A stretch of DNA of 28,592 bases from UBA10133 sp964528565. Its GTDB lineage: Bacteria; Patescibacteriota; Microgenomatia; UBA1400; MFAQ01. Made by a program: the position numbers and the translations under genes. The stretch is taken from the NCBI GenBank assembly GCA_964528565.1, contig CAZGSP010000029.1, positions 1 to 28,592 of the forward strand. The letters run 5' to 3'. The notes beneath the pieces were generated by a model. That model did not search any database. It saw only the letters and a program-made list of their open reading frames with translations, and was not told the origin of the DNA. Positions 1 to 8,465 of the stretch are shown here, one piece after another. The first letter of the stretch is position 1, and the number at the start of each line of letters is the position of its first letter.

Positions 1-37
1 GCGGCAAAAAGCAGGACACCAGAATAATAGAAAGAGG

Positions 38-74
38 CCCCCCGCCCCCCGGCGGCCCGGGGGGGGGTCTTTTT
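38..74 (+). terminator. GC-rich intrinsic terminator before uvrB
   Basis: A stem of eight G:C pairs (45-52 with 57-64, loop CGGC) sits in a longer C-run/G-run and is followed by TCTTTTT at 68-74. This is the form of a rho-independent terminator for a plus-strand gene lying left of the window. It ends about 16 bases before the uvrB start, so it also insulates uvrB. The long homopolymer runs are prone to sequencing error. Confidence 0.7.
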
Positions 75-90
75 ATGAGAAAATAGAGTC

Positions 91-2142
91 GTGAACTTCC
101 AACTCGAATCTACCTTCAAACCAACCGGTGATCAGCCAAACGCTATCGAAAAACTGGCAATCGCTATCGACCAGCAAAACCCTCACCAGACACTGGTGGG
201 CGTCACCGGCAGTGGCAAGACCTTCACCATAGCTAACGTCATTCAAAAGACCCAGCTGCCGACTCTCGTGATGTGCCACAACAAAACCTTGGCCTCTCAG
301 CTCTATCAGGAATTCCGCGACTTCTTTCCCCACAATGCCGTTTCCTATTTTGTCTCTTATTACGATTACTACCAACCGGAAGCCTACATACCCCAAACCG
401 ATACCTATATCGAAAAAGAGGCCGACATCAATCCGGAAATCGATAAGTTCCGCTTAACCACCACTGCTAATCTACTATCCCGTCCCGATAGTATCGTTGT
501 CGCTTCGGTTTCCTGTATTTACAATATCGGCTCTCCTCTGGATCAAGAAAAGAATCAGTTACCGCTGGCAATTGGTCAAGTAATCTCCAGGGATACGGTA
601 CTCATGAGGCTTTCCGATCTTCAATACACCCGCACCAACTCCGAACTTGTCCGCGGAATGTTTCGGGCCGTAGGCAGTACAGTGCAGATATTTCCTTCCT
701 ACAAAGATGTCATTATATCAATGACATTCGACAAAAATACTTTAAGTAATATTGAGATCCTGGATCCTTACAACTACACCAAGATCGAAGACGAAGACCT
801 GGAGAATACAGGCTTCCTCACCATTCACCCCGCCAAATTGTTCATCACCGACCCCAGGACTCAAGGTGACGCAATTGCGCAAATCCGGAAAGATCTTTCC
901 CTCCAAGTCCAGTCATTTAAAGATGCCGGCAAAATAATTGAAGCTCATCGTCTGGAGCAAAAAGTAAACTACGACCTCTCCATGCTGGAGGAGGTCGGCT
1001 ATGTCAGTGGTATTGAAAACTACTCACGCTACTTCGATGGTCGAGTTCCCGGCTCGGCTCCCTACTCCCTGCTCGAATACTTTCACTACAATGCCAAAAA
1101 ATTTAACAAGCCCGGGTTCCTGACCGTCATTGACGAGTCTCATATCTCACTACCCCAAGTAAGGGGGATGTATAACGGAGATCAAGCACGTAAAGAAAAC
1201 CTCATAAATTTCGGTTTCCGGTTACCCAGTGCCAAAGACAATCGCCCCCTGACCTACACCGAATGGCAGTCCCGCACCCCAATCAAGCTTTATTGTTCCG
1301 CGACTCCTACGGAGCACGAACTCTCTCTTTCCCGCAGTAGCGCCATCCCCACGGTTGCCGAACAGCTTATCCGGCCCACCGGACTCCTCGACCCCCAAAT
1401 TCAGGTTTTTCCCTCAAAGGGTCAGGTAGATCATCTGACCCGGGAAGTCATCAAAAGAACGGCGAAGGGCGAAAGAACCTTGATTTTGACGATGACGAAG
1501 AGAATGGCCGAAGATCTCTCCGACCATCTCAAAGAAAAATATCACTTAAAGGTCGAGTACCTTCACTCCGATATCCACACCCTCGACCGGGCCGACATTC
1601 TGGACAAACTCCGTCTAGGAGACTTTGATTGTTTGGTGGGCATAAATCTCCTAAGAGAAGGCCTCGATCTTCCCGAAGTGTCGCTGGTCGCCATACTGGA
1701 TGCCGATAAAGAAGGTTTCCTCCGCACCTCCACTTCGCTAATTCAGACCATGGGTCGGGCGGCGAGACACGTAAACGGAGTAGTCTTTTTGTACGCCGAC
1801 AAAATCTCGGACTCCATGAAAATAGCTATCGACGAAACTCTCCGTCGCCGGAAAATTCAAATGGACTACAACACCAAACACGGCATTATCCCGCAGGGAA
1901 TCAGTAAACCCATCAGAGAAAGATTGATGAAACGTACCGACAGCGCACCTACTCCCCGTATCAAAGAGCTGGCCGAACATGGCTGGAGTGAAATAGACGA
2001 CATTAACCCCGAGGCCCTTACCCCGCAAAAGAAAAAGATCCTGGTTGTCAAGCTCAAAAAGATGATGAACCAGGCGGCCAACTCCTGGAACTTCGAACTC
2101 GCCGCCCGCTACCGCGATACAATTCGAAAACTGGGGAAATAA
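91..2142 (+). CDS. uvrB: Excinuclease ABC subunit B (UvrB)
   Basis: UvrB is the damage-verifying helicase-like subunit of nucleotide excision repair; it receives DNA from UvrA and recruits UvrC. The 683-residue product has the usual family length. Visible motifs are Walker A GVTGSGKT (37-44), the tyrosine-rich beta-hairpin region that grips damaged DNA (about 89-110), the DEAD-like box IDESH (347-351), the CSATP motif (about 402-406), a motif VI-like QTMGRAARH, and a C-terminal UVR domain (about 647-683) that pairs with UvrC. The start is GTG at 91, right after the terminator; no Shine-Dalgarno is present, and a weak -10-like GAAAAT (79-84) ends six bases before it. The gene converges on the next with four bases between them. 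uvrA and uvrC lie about 17 and 21 kb downstream, beyond an accessory region. Confidence 0.98.
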   Translation: MNFQLESTFKPTGDQPNAIEKLAIAIDQQNPHQTLVGVTGSGKTFTIANVIQKTQLPTLVMCHNKTLASQLYQEFRDFFPHNAVSYFVSYYDYYQPEAYIPQTDTYIEKEADINPEIDKFRLTTTANLLSRPDSIVVASVSCIYNIGSPLDQEKNQLPLAIGQVISRDTVLMRLSDLQYTRTNSELVRGMFRAVGSTVQIFPSYKDVIISMTFDKNTLSNIEILDPYNYTKIEDEDLENTGFLTIHPAKLFITDPRTQGDAIAQIRKDLSLQVQSFKDAGKIIEAHRLEQKVNYDLSMLEEVGYVSGIENYSRYFDGRVPGSAPYSLLEYFHYNAKKFNKPGFLTVIDESHISLPQVRGMYNGDQARKENLINFGFRLPSAKDNRPLTYTEWQSRTPIKLYCSATPTEHELSLSRSSAIPTVAEQLIRPTGLLDPQIQVFPSKGQVDHLTREVIKRTAKGERTLILTMTKRMAEDLSDHLKEKYHLKVEYLHSDIHTLDRADILDKLRLGDFDCLVGINLLREGLDLPEVSLVAILDADKEGFLRTSTSLIQTMGRAARHVNGVVFLYADKISDSMKIAIDETLRRRKIQMDYNTKHGIIPQGISKPIRERLMKRTDSAPTPRIKELAEHGWSEIDDINPEALTPQKKKILVVKLKKMMNQAANSWNFELAARYRDTIRKLGK

Positions 2143-2146
2143 CAAG

Positions 2147-2686
2147 CTACATTTTTTTGAAATCTTCTGAACCGATTCCCTCAGTAACGTTTTTAAGAAT
2201 TTCAATCATTAAATCGTCTGGTATTTCCTGACCCAGTTTCTTTTCTTCTTTATATTTCCAATAAAAAATTTTACCAAATCTTAATTCATCGGCTTTTCCG
2301 GAGTCGACCAGGTCTTGGATTTTTTGTCCCAACTCTCTTCCCTCGATGGGATCCATCTCAATAAGTTTCATCCAAAACCCAGCAAGATCCATATTTCTAC
2401 TGGCCAAAAAATGTCTGAGCCTGGCTGTATCCGCAAATTCGTCCCTCCTAGCTAAAGCGTTGTCGTCTCCACTTAGACCTCTGACGGGTTTTTTCAATAA
2501 ATTCATGCAGGTTTGTACAGATTCAACTGTCGCGCCTTCTCTGTCTGCGGCACCATCCATTACGGTTGCGGCCATTCTCATGGCATCATTGGCATTAATT
2601 CCATCTTCTTCTTGAAGTCGCCTCGCATAATCACCCAACGCCTTTTCCGCTAGTTCTGTATGAGCAAAGTCTAAAGATGATTCCAT
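2147..2686 (-). CDS. Hypothetical helical protein, 179 aa
   Basis: I do not recognise this family. The start is placed at ATG 2686 rather than the upstream in-frame codon at 2734, because an extended -10 (TG-G-TATATT, hexamer 2698-2693) lies six bases before it, as at other genes here, and because the extra 16 residues would run into the divergent NUDIX gene. The product is acidic, apparently all-helical and soluble, with no signal peptide or membrane segment; charged stretches dominate (ELAEKALGDYARRLQEEDG near the N-terminus). It is divergent from a NUDIX gene 35 bases away and converges on uvrB. Both the coding composition and the promoter support a real gene; function is unknown. Confidence 0.72.
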   Translation of the reverse strand: MESSLDFAHTELAEKALGDYARRLQEEDGINANDAMRMAATVMDGAADREGATVESVQTCMNLLKKPVRGLSGDDNALARRDEFADTARLRHFLASRNMDLAGFWMKLIEMDPIEGRELGQKIQDLVDSGKADELRFGKIFYWKYKEEKKLGQEIPDDLMIEILKNVTEGIGSEDFKKM

Positions 2687-2692
2687 ATCTAG

Positions 2693-2715
2693 AATATACC
2701 AGAACCGAATATAAT
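2693..2715. promoter_or_regulatory. Divergent leaderless promoter pair
   Basis: Only 35 bases separate the start codons at 2686 (minus) and 2722 (plus). The plus -10 is a perfect TATAAT at 2710-2715; the minus -10 is TATATT at 2698-2693 preceded by TG-G (extended -10). Each ends six bases from its start codon, so the predicted transcription start falls on or next to the A of the ATG. No good -35 is visible for the plus promoter. Confidence 0.7.
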
Positions 2716-2721
2716 AACCAC

Positions 2722-3258
2722 ATGGACGAAACAAAATTAGTCAGCAAAATCTGGGTTGATAACGGAGTAACCATGAAGTTTACCTGGTATCCGGGAGATG
2801 ACATAAAACAATACGAGCCTTTCAATCAGGTGTACGGCGTCGTCTTTGACTCGGATGGCCGGATGCTTATTCAAAGACGGGAGACAAGACCGTGGTGTCT
2901 TGCCGGCGGTACCGTAGAGGAAGGTGAGAACGCCGAACAAACTCTAAGACGGGAACTGATCGAAGAAGCCGACGTCACCATCAAAAACCCCATCTTACTG
3001 GGCGGCCAAAGAGTTCAGTTCCCCGGCGGTCACAACCCCACCCCCACAAAACGATTTGTAGGCGATGACTTCTACCAACTACGCTATTATTGCGAGGTCG
3101 ATGAGATATTACCCCAAACACCCGATCCGGATCATGGCATCATCAACGAACGCCTTTTTGTTTCTTCTTCGGAAATAAATAGTTATCTCAACTGGGGAGA
3201 TACGGGACAAGCCATCTTTGACCGAGCCATCGCTCTCTTTCACCGCCTCCACCCCTAA
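2722..3258 (+). CDS. NUDIX hydrolase
   Basis: NUDIX enzymes hydrolyse nucleoside diphosphates linked to another moiety; the substrate cannot be read from sequence. The Nudix box is nearly complete at residues 63-85: G63, E69, REL at 77-79, EE at 81-82, with Asp84 where Gly is usual. The N-terminal beta segment (residues 36-52, YGVVFDSDGRMLIQRR) is typical. The chosen ATG at 2722 (178 aa) is six bases after a perfect TATAAT; the longer reading from 2677 would begin upstream of the promoter. It converges with another NUDIX gene at 3347, with a perfect hairpin between them. The C-terminal 60 residues are unassigned. Confidence 0.88.
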   Translation: MDETKLVSKIWVDNGVTMKFTWYPGDDIKQYEPFNQVYGVVFDSDGRMLIQRRETRPWCLAGGTVEEGENAEQTLRRELIEEADVTIKNPILLGGQRVQFPGGHNPTPTKRFVGDDFYQLRYYCEVDEILPQTPDPDHGIINERLFVSSSEINSYLNWGDTGQAIFDRAIALFHRLHP

Positions 3259-3272
3259 TCACCTGCTAGTCA

Positions 3273-3295
3273 CCTGCGAGGATTATCCTCGCAGG
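3273..3295. terminator. Perfect hairpin between convergent NUDIX genes
   Basis: CCTGCGAGGA (3273-3282) and its exact complement (3286-3295) form a ten-base-pair stem with a TTA loop, 15 bases after one NUDIX stop and 51 bases beyond the stop of the convergent gene. There is no T-run on either side, so it is not a textbook intrinsic terminator. A role in stopping or processing both transcripts is inferred from position only. Confidence 0.5.
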
Positions 3296-3346
3296 GCAAA
3301 ATAAACATAAAAGGATCAAAAGGGACTCTCCTCGAAGCCCTATAAT

Positions 3347-3739
3347 TTAAAGAAATTCACGGATTTCCTCTGGAAACAAATCCACTAGAGTTTTAGCTTT
3401 GTTTCGATCGACCCACTCTAAAACATAAATATTATCTTCTCTCATATTATCTTTTTCAGGGCCGCCCAAAACCGGTTCCATATCGGGAGCCGTTATTACT
3501 TCAAAGAAAAAATGCTTTCTTCCTTCATACCCCGGACATTCATGAATGAGTTCAAAACTTAACACCTCCAAAGAAGTTTCTTCCATCACTTCTCGACGGA
3601 GAGCCTCCTCAAGTGTTTCTTCATCCTCAATTCCACCCCCGGGAAGGACCCAGTACTCCTGACCGTCTTTATGGCGGTGAATCAAGAGTACACTATCACC
3701 TCGTCTCAATATGGCCCCGACTCGTTTATTTGTTCTCAT
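3347..3739 (-). CDS. NUDIX hydrolase
   Basis: Small 130-residue NUDIX protein of usual family length. The Nudix box occupies residues 35-57: G35, E41, REV at 49-51, EE at 53-54, with Ser56 replacing the usual Gly. The N-terminal motif VGAILRRGDSVLLIHRHK and the WVLPGGG segment are typical of MutT/ADP-ribose-type NUDIX proteins. The start at ATG 3739 overlaps the preceding nucleotidyltransferase gene by 14 bases; an in-frame ATG at 3760 would add seven residues (MIKYCQN) and lengthen the overlap. The two genes are therefore probably cotranscribed and translationally coupled. The substrate is unknown; pairing with a nucleotidyltransferase-fold protein hints at a nucleotide or nucleotidylated substrate. 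Confidence 0.88.
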   Translation of the reverse strand: MRTNKRVGAILRRGDSVLLIHRHKDGQEYWVLPGGGIEDEETLEEALRREVMEETSLEVLSFELIHECPGYEGRKHFFFEVITAPDMEPVLGGPEKDNMREDNIYVLEWVDRNKAKTLVDLFPEEIREFL

Positions 3740-4292
3740 ATTTTGACAATATTTGATCATAATCCGTCAATCTATCTATCAATACTGCTCTATAAATATC
3801 CGTACTGGAAATTCGGTGTTTGTTGTCACCCTGCGCCTCCCTGGCTTGCTTTAACTTCAATATTGTCAGTCTATTCTCGGGAGTCAACTTTTCCTTAAAT
3901 CGCAGATCCCGATCTATCTTGTCCTGAGGATACTTTTCCAAAAACCAAATTTCCGTCTCCCACCTCACTCCATCCATCTCCGAAATCAATACAACAATGA
4001 AACCAACGGGCCAACCCGTTCTCGAAAATTTTACAAAATCACCATACTGATATTTATGAAACTCTCTCTTCTCTATTAATTCCTTAATAACGCTCACGGA
4101 AGCATCTCTTGGGTTATTGGTTTCCACGACGATGTCGATGTCCGGTCCGTACATCAGGCTCAAGTCAAAACTACCTATGACCGAACACTTTCCATACTTT
4201 GAAAGGAAGGGGATCAGTCCTGTCTCGGATAAAATTCTCGTAGCCGTTCCTCGTTGTGTTTCGGAATATTTAAGAAGTTCTTGATCCGTCAT
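3726..4292 (-). CDS. Nucleotidyltransferase-fold protein
   Basis: The N-terminal half carries the Pol-beta-superfamily signature: GS at residues 40-41 followed by two metal-binding aspartates in PDIDIVV (Asp51, Asp53). The protein has 188 residues, no signal peptide and no membrane segment. The C-terminal part (KLTPENRLTILKLKQAREAQG, then SSTDIYRAVLIDRLTDYDQIL) is helical, as in many small nucleotidyltransferase proteins. What it modifies cannot be told. It heads a two-gene unit with a NUDIX gene (14-base overlap). The start ATG 4292 follows TAGAAT (4304-4299) by six bases. A toxin/antitoxin-like NTase is possible but no partner antitoxin is recognisable. Confidence 0.72.
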   Translation of the reverse strand: MTDQELLKYSETQRGTATRILSETGLIPFLSKYGKCSVIGSFDLSLMYGPDIDIVVETNNPRDASVSVIKELIEKREFHKYQYGDFVKFSRTGWPVGFIVVLISEMDGVRWETEIWFLEKYPQDKIDRDLRFKEKLTPENRLTILKLKQAREAQGDNKHRISSTDIYRAVLIDRLTDYDQILSKYENK

Positions 4293-4298
4293 TAGGAT

Positions 4299-4304
4299 AT
4301 TCTA
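4299..4304 (-). promoter_or_regulatory. -10 element of nucleotidyltransferase-NUDIX unit
   Basis: TAGAAT read on the minus strand (4304 to 4299) ends six bases before ATG 4292, predicting a leaderless transcript. No convincing -35. Confidence 0.5.
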
Positions 4305-4385
4305 CCGCAATTCAAAACCGGAGAGTTACTCGAACAATAACAAGAGAATATTTGTGGAAGAACGCGCACAAACTTCAAACAGAGT

Positions 4386-4391
4386 TAGAAT
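4386..4391 (+). promoter_or_regulatory. -10 element of ABC exporter operon
   Basis: TAGAAT ends nine bases before ATG 4401, predicting an mRNA with at most a few leader bases. The intervening AAAAGTTGA has no Shine-Dalgarno match. Confidence 0.5.
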
Positions 4392-4400
4392 AAAAGTTGA

Positions 4401-5180
4401 ATGGTTTACTGGGATATAGTCCGATTTAGCTTTCTACGTTTCTTTGCATATCCGTATGAAATTTTGGCGAAAACGGCCGAAAGAGTGATAGAGGTAATCT
4501 TCTTGATTATGTTTTGGTCGCTATATTCCAAAAGTTCAAATCAAGCTGTATCCGTGCCTCAAATAAGTGCCTATTTTCTAATTGCCATGGGAGTAGCCGA
4601 CTTAACCATGTCCCGTTGGGGTGCTTTATCAAATCTCATTGGAAACATGGTCAAAAGCGGACAGATAAGCAATTACATGATCAAGCCGGTAAATTTAGTT
4701 TGGGCTCTCTACGCAATCTCTCTTGGTAGAAACGGATTGAGAGTGATGTTGGCAATTATCAATATCCTATTGGGATTAATCATTTTCCCCCCTCAAGGAA
4801 TACTTCAAATCGGAATGTTCGTAGTTATGCTTATTTTGTCGTGGTTCATTTCCTTTGCCTACAACCTGTTTGAAGGAATTTTGTTCCTGCACTTTACCGA
4901 TGCCGTTGGGATCAGAAATTCGATCCAAAATTTTATCAGAGTATTTACCGGAGCCATGGTGCCGATCTATTTATTTCCGTCTCCATTAAAAGAAATTGTC
5001 CTTTATTTACCTTTTCCGGCCATGATTTATGGTCCGGCTAGTGCTTTTTCTATCCAAACGTTTGACTACAGCGTCATCAGGCAAATACTGATAGCCTTAT
5101 TTTGGGCCGTCTTCCTAAATATCGCAATGAGAAAATGGTGGCATTATTCAATGAAAAAATATGAAGCTGTCGGAATTTAA
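4401..5180 (+). CDS. ABC-2 type transporter permease (COG4587-like)
   Basis: A 259-residue integral membrane protein with about six hydrophobic segments, matching in size and style the ABC-2 permeases that occur as a pair with a second permease and one ATPase. The N-terminus (YWDIVRFSFLRFFAYPYEIL) and the loop MSRWGALSNLIGNMVKSGQISNYMIKPVN fit the COG4587/COG3694 type, in which a conserved amphipathic stretch precedes 'KP'. It probably forms a heterodimeric export channel with the next gene. The substrate is unknown; such systems export lipids, polysaccharides or drugs. First gene of a three-gene operon, overlapping the second by 20 bases. Confidence 0.88.
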   Translation: MVYWDIVRFSFLRFFAYPYEILAKTAERVIEVIFLIMFWSLYSKSSNQAVSVPQISAYFLIAMGVADLTMSRWGALSNLIGNMVKSGQISNYMIKPVNLVWALYAISLGRNGLRVMLAIINILLGLIIFPPQGILQIGMFVVMLILSWFISFAYNLFEGILFLHFTDAVGIRNSIQNFIRVFTGAMVPIYLFPSPLKEIVLYLPFPAMIYGPASAFSIQTFDYSVIRQILIALFWAVFLNIAMRKWWHYSMKKYEAVGI

Positions 5181-5988
5181 AAGATCAATCGGACTAAGAT
5201 GGTCAATTCTTAAGACCAACATCTGGTTTTCATTCCAAAACGATATCGCTTACGCCGGAAATAACTGGGCTTTCTTGGCCTCTACCTCCTTCTTTACCAT
5301 AAGTATGCTCATATTTTTGAACATTCTGTATTCAAATATCAAAGAGGTGGCGGGTTATAGTCGACCGGAAATATTACTATTATTCTTGATGTCCCAGGTA
5401 AATTATTATTTGATCTGGGCCTTTAGTCTTCGAAACTGGCAAAATTTGATTGGGGATGTCAATAAAGGAAATCTCGATATGGTCCTTACAAAACCGCTAC
5501 CTTCACTTTTCTATCTTAATACCAGGAATATCGGTTTACTGCCTCTGCTTAGGGAGGCCCTACCTCCAACTCTCATGATAATCCTGTCTATCAACTGGGT
5601 AGAGCTAAACATCAATTTGGTGAATCTGTTGATCGGGGGTGTAATAATGGTCTTGGGACTTTGGGTATTAAACATATTTACATTATTGGCTACGCTACCC
5701 GTTTTTTGGCTCGGCGAAAGCGACGGGGTTCTCGATCTTTCATTACAACTATCATCTGGAAATGGTGTGCTGATACCGCTGGAAGGCTATAACAAGGGTG
5801 TGCAAATACTATTTTCGACTGCCATTCCCATTCTGTTAACCACGGCTTTTTCCACTTCGGCAATATTAAATAAAACCAACCCTCTACTATTACTGGTTTC
5901 GGTTATCATAATAGCCGGGGTGGCAACCATTATCAGAGATAAAATGTGGAAACTGGCCATTAAAAATTACACCTCCGCCTCATCATAA
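5161..5988 (+). CDS. ABC-2 type transporter permease (COG3694-like)
   Basis: A 275-residue membrane protein with about six hydrophobic segments and the same 'NLIGDVNKGNLDMVLTKPLPS' element seen in its partner (NLIGNMVKSGQISNYMIKPVN), which shows the two permeases are homologous halves. The ATG at 5161 lies inside the end of the preceding gene and the next gene starts two bases after its stop, so the three genes are translated as a coupled set. It should pair with the upstream permease to form the membrane channel; substrate unknown. Confidence 0.88.
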   Translation: MKLSEFKRSIGLRWSILKTNIWFSFQNDIAYAGNNWAFLASTSFFTISMLIFLNILYSNIKEVAGYSRPEILLLFLMSQVNYYLIWAFSLRNWQNLIGDVNKGNLDMVLTKPLPSLFYLNTRNIGLLPLLREALPPTLMIILSINWVELNINLVNLLIGGVIMVLGLWVLNIFTLLATLPVFWLGESDGVLDLSLQLSSGNGVLIPLEGYNKGVQILFSTAIPILLTTAFSTSAILNKTNPLLLLVSVIIIAGVATIIRDKMWKLAIKNYTSASS

Positions 5989-5990
5989 AA

Positions 5991-6944
5991 ATGATCATTA
6001 AAGTCAAGAACTTAAGTAAGGATTATCCGGTAAAGGAAAAACACGGCTTTTGGCGCGATGCGTTTTTCCCGGTTCACAAAAAAGTAAACGCTGTCAACAA
6101 TATCTCTTTTTCAATAAACAAAGGGGAATCGGTCGCGCTCTTAGGTCCCAATGGAGCCGGAAAAACCACTACCATGAAAATGCTTTCCGGACTCCTTTAC
6201 CCAACAGCCGGTGAGATCGATGTCATGGGCTATTTCCCTTTCGACAGAAAAAGAGAATACTTAAAAAAGATCGGTCTGGTCATGGGAAATCGGTCAGGCA
6301 TGGCCTGGGACCTAACCCCGAACCAAAATTTTGAATTAGCCAAGAAAATTTACGAAATTAAAGAGGAAAGCTTTGTTTACAGGGTAGGATCTTTGGCAAA
6401 TATGCTCGGAACCGAAAAGTATTTAGATAAACAGGTTAGGAAGCTTTCCTTAGGAGAAAGGATGAAGGTCGAGTTGATGTCTTCTCTGCTTCATGATCCT
6501 GAGGTGCTCTATTTGGACGAACCGACTATCGGACTGGACATCATCTCCAAGCAAAAAATCCGGAATTTCTTGAGAGAGATCCAAAAAGAATCGGGTGTCA
6601 CCTTGCTCCTGACTAGCCACGATATGGACGACGTGGAGAAGGTGAGCGATAGGGTTATCGTGATCAACCGGGGAAAAATATTTTATGATGACTCCATGTC
6701 CGCTTTGCTTCATAAATATAAGGATAAAAAATATCTAACCCTGATCCTGACCGAAGATGTAGCTGAAGATGTGATTAAAAAATATGGAGAAATAATCGAG
6801 AAAAAGCACTTTAAGTACACCATTGAAGTAGCCAAATCAGAACAGTCTAAAATAATCGCCAAGGTTATGGAGGAACTACCCATTGACGACATTGACATCG
6901 TCCACGTGCCCTTGGAAGAAATAATCGGGGATATGTTTACTTAA
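5991..6944 (+). CDS. ABC transporter ATPase (COG4586-like)
   Basis: The nucleotide-binding subunit of the exporter. Motifs are complete: Walker A LGPNGAGKTTT (51-61), signature LSLGE (152-156), Walker B YLDEP with Asp176 and catalytic Glu177, and switch His210 in TSHDMDDV. The length of 317 residues exceeds a minimal ATPase; the C-terminal about 80 residues (DKKYLTLILTEDVAEDVIKKY onward) form the accessory domain usual in ABC-2-linked ATPases. The N-terminal insertion (KEKHGFWRDAFFPVHKKVNAV) before the beta-strand is characteristic of the COG4586 group. It follows the second permease by two bases and converges with the Hsp70-like gene 11 bases on, with no clear terminator between. Confidence 0.95.
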   Translation: MIIKVKNLSKDYPVKEKHGFWRDAFFPVHKKVNAVNNISFSINKGESVALLGPNGAGKTTTMKMLSGLLYPTAGEIDVMGYFPFDRKREYLKKIGLVMGNRSGMAWDLTPNQNFELAKKIYEIKEESFVYRVGSLANMLGTEKYLDKQVRKLSLGERMKVELMSSLLHDPEVLYLDEPTIGLDIISKQKIRNFLREIQKESGVTLLLTSHDMDDVEKVSDRVIVINRGKIFYDDSMSALLHKYKDKKYLTLILTEDVAEDVIKKYGEIIEKKHFKYTIEVAKSEQSKIIAKVMEELPIDDIDIVHVPLEEIIGDMFT

Positions 6945-6955
6945 TCCCTCAAGGG

Positions 6956-8398
6956 TTATATTGATTCTAATGCCAAACCAGCCCCGACGGAAGTAAAGGG
7001 GTCAAACTCGGCTACTTTCTCATGTCCAAACATCTCAACGAGCATTTTTTCAAATACCGGCACTAGCGAAGAACCACCTGTCCGAACGACAATATCAATA
7101 TCTGCTGTAGTCAAACCGGAGTTTTTGATGGTTCTCATAATGGTGTCCCTGACAGCGATGATTCTTGGCTCGATCATTTCCTCAAATTCCGACCTGGTGA
7201 TTTCTTCATTGATGTCTATGAGGCCGTCTTTAAACACAATTTGTGCCTTCTCTTTGCCCGTTAATTCCTTTTTTGCAACCTCAATTGCCTCATACATTTC
7301 AAACCCCAAATTTTTCTGAATCAGATAAAGTAATCGGGTAATCGCCTCAGGATCCGTATTTTTATATTTTACATTTCCGGTCAGAAATGCAATATCGTCT
7401 GGATTGTTAAGATTGGGGATGCCAAACCAAGATCGGAGCCCCGATATTATGTGACCCGGCATCTTCATTTGTACCTCTCCAAAAAGTACTTCGGTACCGA
7501 AGTACTTACCCAATTTATGATAAAAAATATCGGAATTCAGGAGATCACCCCCAACATAAACTCCATCGGTCGCCAGAACATTGAAACCTGCGACTTCATC
7601 AACCTCCATGATCGTAGTATCAAATGTACCTCCGCCAAAATCAAAGACCAGTACATGCTTCCCTTTACTTGGAAATTTAGACAAATAGTATTTGGCCGCC
7701 GCCACCGGTTCAAATTCAAACCTAACCTCATCAAACCCTGCCGCCCGTATTGCTTTTTCCAGTCTATCTTGGGCCACCTTATCTGCTTCCGGATTAGGCG
7801 AAAAAGCAACCGGTCTACCACAAACCACAGATTTTTTTGTTTCTCCAGCTAGTAAATCCGCCGTTTTCTTGAGTTCACTCACAAACTTCCCAATCATTTC
7901 CTCTAGGGTATATTCCTTACCAAAAACTCTAGCACCTTTATAATGTGGCGATTTTAAGGCCGTCTTCAGAGCGTGAAATAGTCTCCCCGTTCCAAAATCC
8001 ACTTCCTCATAGTAGTCGGGAATGTCCCCTGTGACCACTTTCCCACTAGGGGTGGTATACAAAATAACATTATTATATTTACCGGTATAGATCTTTCTCT
8101 TTATACCCTCGTGCCTTGCCTTATTATCTTTCAGATAAGTCGAAACCGCTTTGCTTCCGGTGCAAATCCTTTCTTCTCCTTCGTACCAAACCTGATCATG
8201 TATAAAAGTATTGGTGGTCAACTGTTCTTTATTTACCTTATTGGAGATCATAAGCTGCCGGGGATAGAAATAAAGGGCCGATCTGGCCACACCCTTATCA
8301 TCAGCAAACGGATCGATAGGCATTAAAACAGCTTCGCCATCTACTAGCGTACTAAGAGAAGTATTAGTGGTACCAAAATCCAATCCGTAAAATGTCAT
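6956..8398 (-). CDS. Hsp70-like ATPase, YegD type
   Basis: The 480-residue product is an actin/Hsp70-fold ATPase domain without the peptide-binding C-terminal half of DnaK. Motifs are phosphate-1 DFGTTNT (7-13), the adenosine-pocket region FEPVAAA (229-235), phosphate-2 DFGGGTFDTT (253-262) and a C-terminal VRTGGSS adenosine motif followed by the FDPFTSVGAGLAL ending typical of YegD-like proteins. Start ATG 8398 gives the canonical short N-terminus; a TTG at 8419 would add seven residues but lies almost at the -10. It is a single-gene unit with its own promoter (8427-8422). Its client is unknown; YegD proteins are only broadly described as Hsp70-like chaperones. Confidence 0.93.
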   Translation of the reverse strand: MTFYGLDFGTTNTSLSTLVDGEAVLMPIDPFADDKGVARSALYFYPRQLMISNKVNKEQLTTNTFIHDQVWYEGEERICTGSKAVSTYLKDNKARHEGIKRKIYTGKYNNVILYTTPSGKVVTGDIPDYYEEVDFGTGRLFHALKTALKSPHYKGARVFGKEYTLEEMIGKFVSELKKTADLLAGETKKSVVCGRPVAFSPNPEADKVAQDRLEKAIRAAGFDEVRFEFEPVAAAKYYLSKFPSKGKHVLVFDFGGGTFDTTIMEVDEVAGFNVLATDGVYVGGDLLNSDIFYHKLGKYFGTEVLFGEVQMKMPGHIISGLRSWFGIPNLNNPDDIAFLTGNVKYKNTDPEAITRLLYLIQKNLGFEMYEAIEVAKKELTGKEKAQIVFKDGLIDINEEITRSEFEEMIEPRIIAVRDTIMRTIKNSGLTTADIDIVVRTGGSSLVPVFEKMLVEMFGHEKVAEFDPFTSVGAGLALESI

Positions 8399-8421
8399 AC
8401 AAAAAAGGGGATAACCCAAAA

Positions 8422-8427
8422 ATTATA
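8422..8427 (-). promoter_or_regulatory. -10 element of Hsp70-like gene
   Basis: TATAAT on the minus strand (8427 to 8422) lies 23 bases before ATG 8398, giving a predicted leader of about 16 pyrimidine-rich bases without a Shine-Dalgarno. A TTGACA occurs at 8463-8458 but 30 bases from the hexamer, too far for a standard -35. This is the exception to the leaderless pattern of the window. Confidence 0.5.
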
Positions 8428-8465
8428 CACTATCAAGTACGATGGGGTTGTTCACGTTGTCAAAA

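Noticed and set aside
1738..2205. 155-residue minus-strand open frame
   Set aside because: Antisense to the UvrB C-terminal helicase motifs and also overlapping the 2147-2686 gene; no family features.
6945..6955. CCCT-CA-AGGG as a terminator between the ABC ATPase and Hsp70-like genes
   Set aside because: A four-pair stem with a two-base loop cannot form stably and there is no T-run.
7451..7852. 133-residue plus-strand open frame
   Set aside because: Antisense to the Hsp70-like gene, which has clear ATPase motifs through this stretch.
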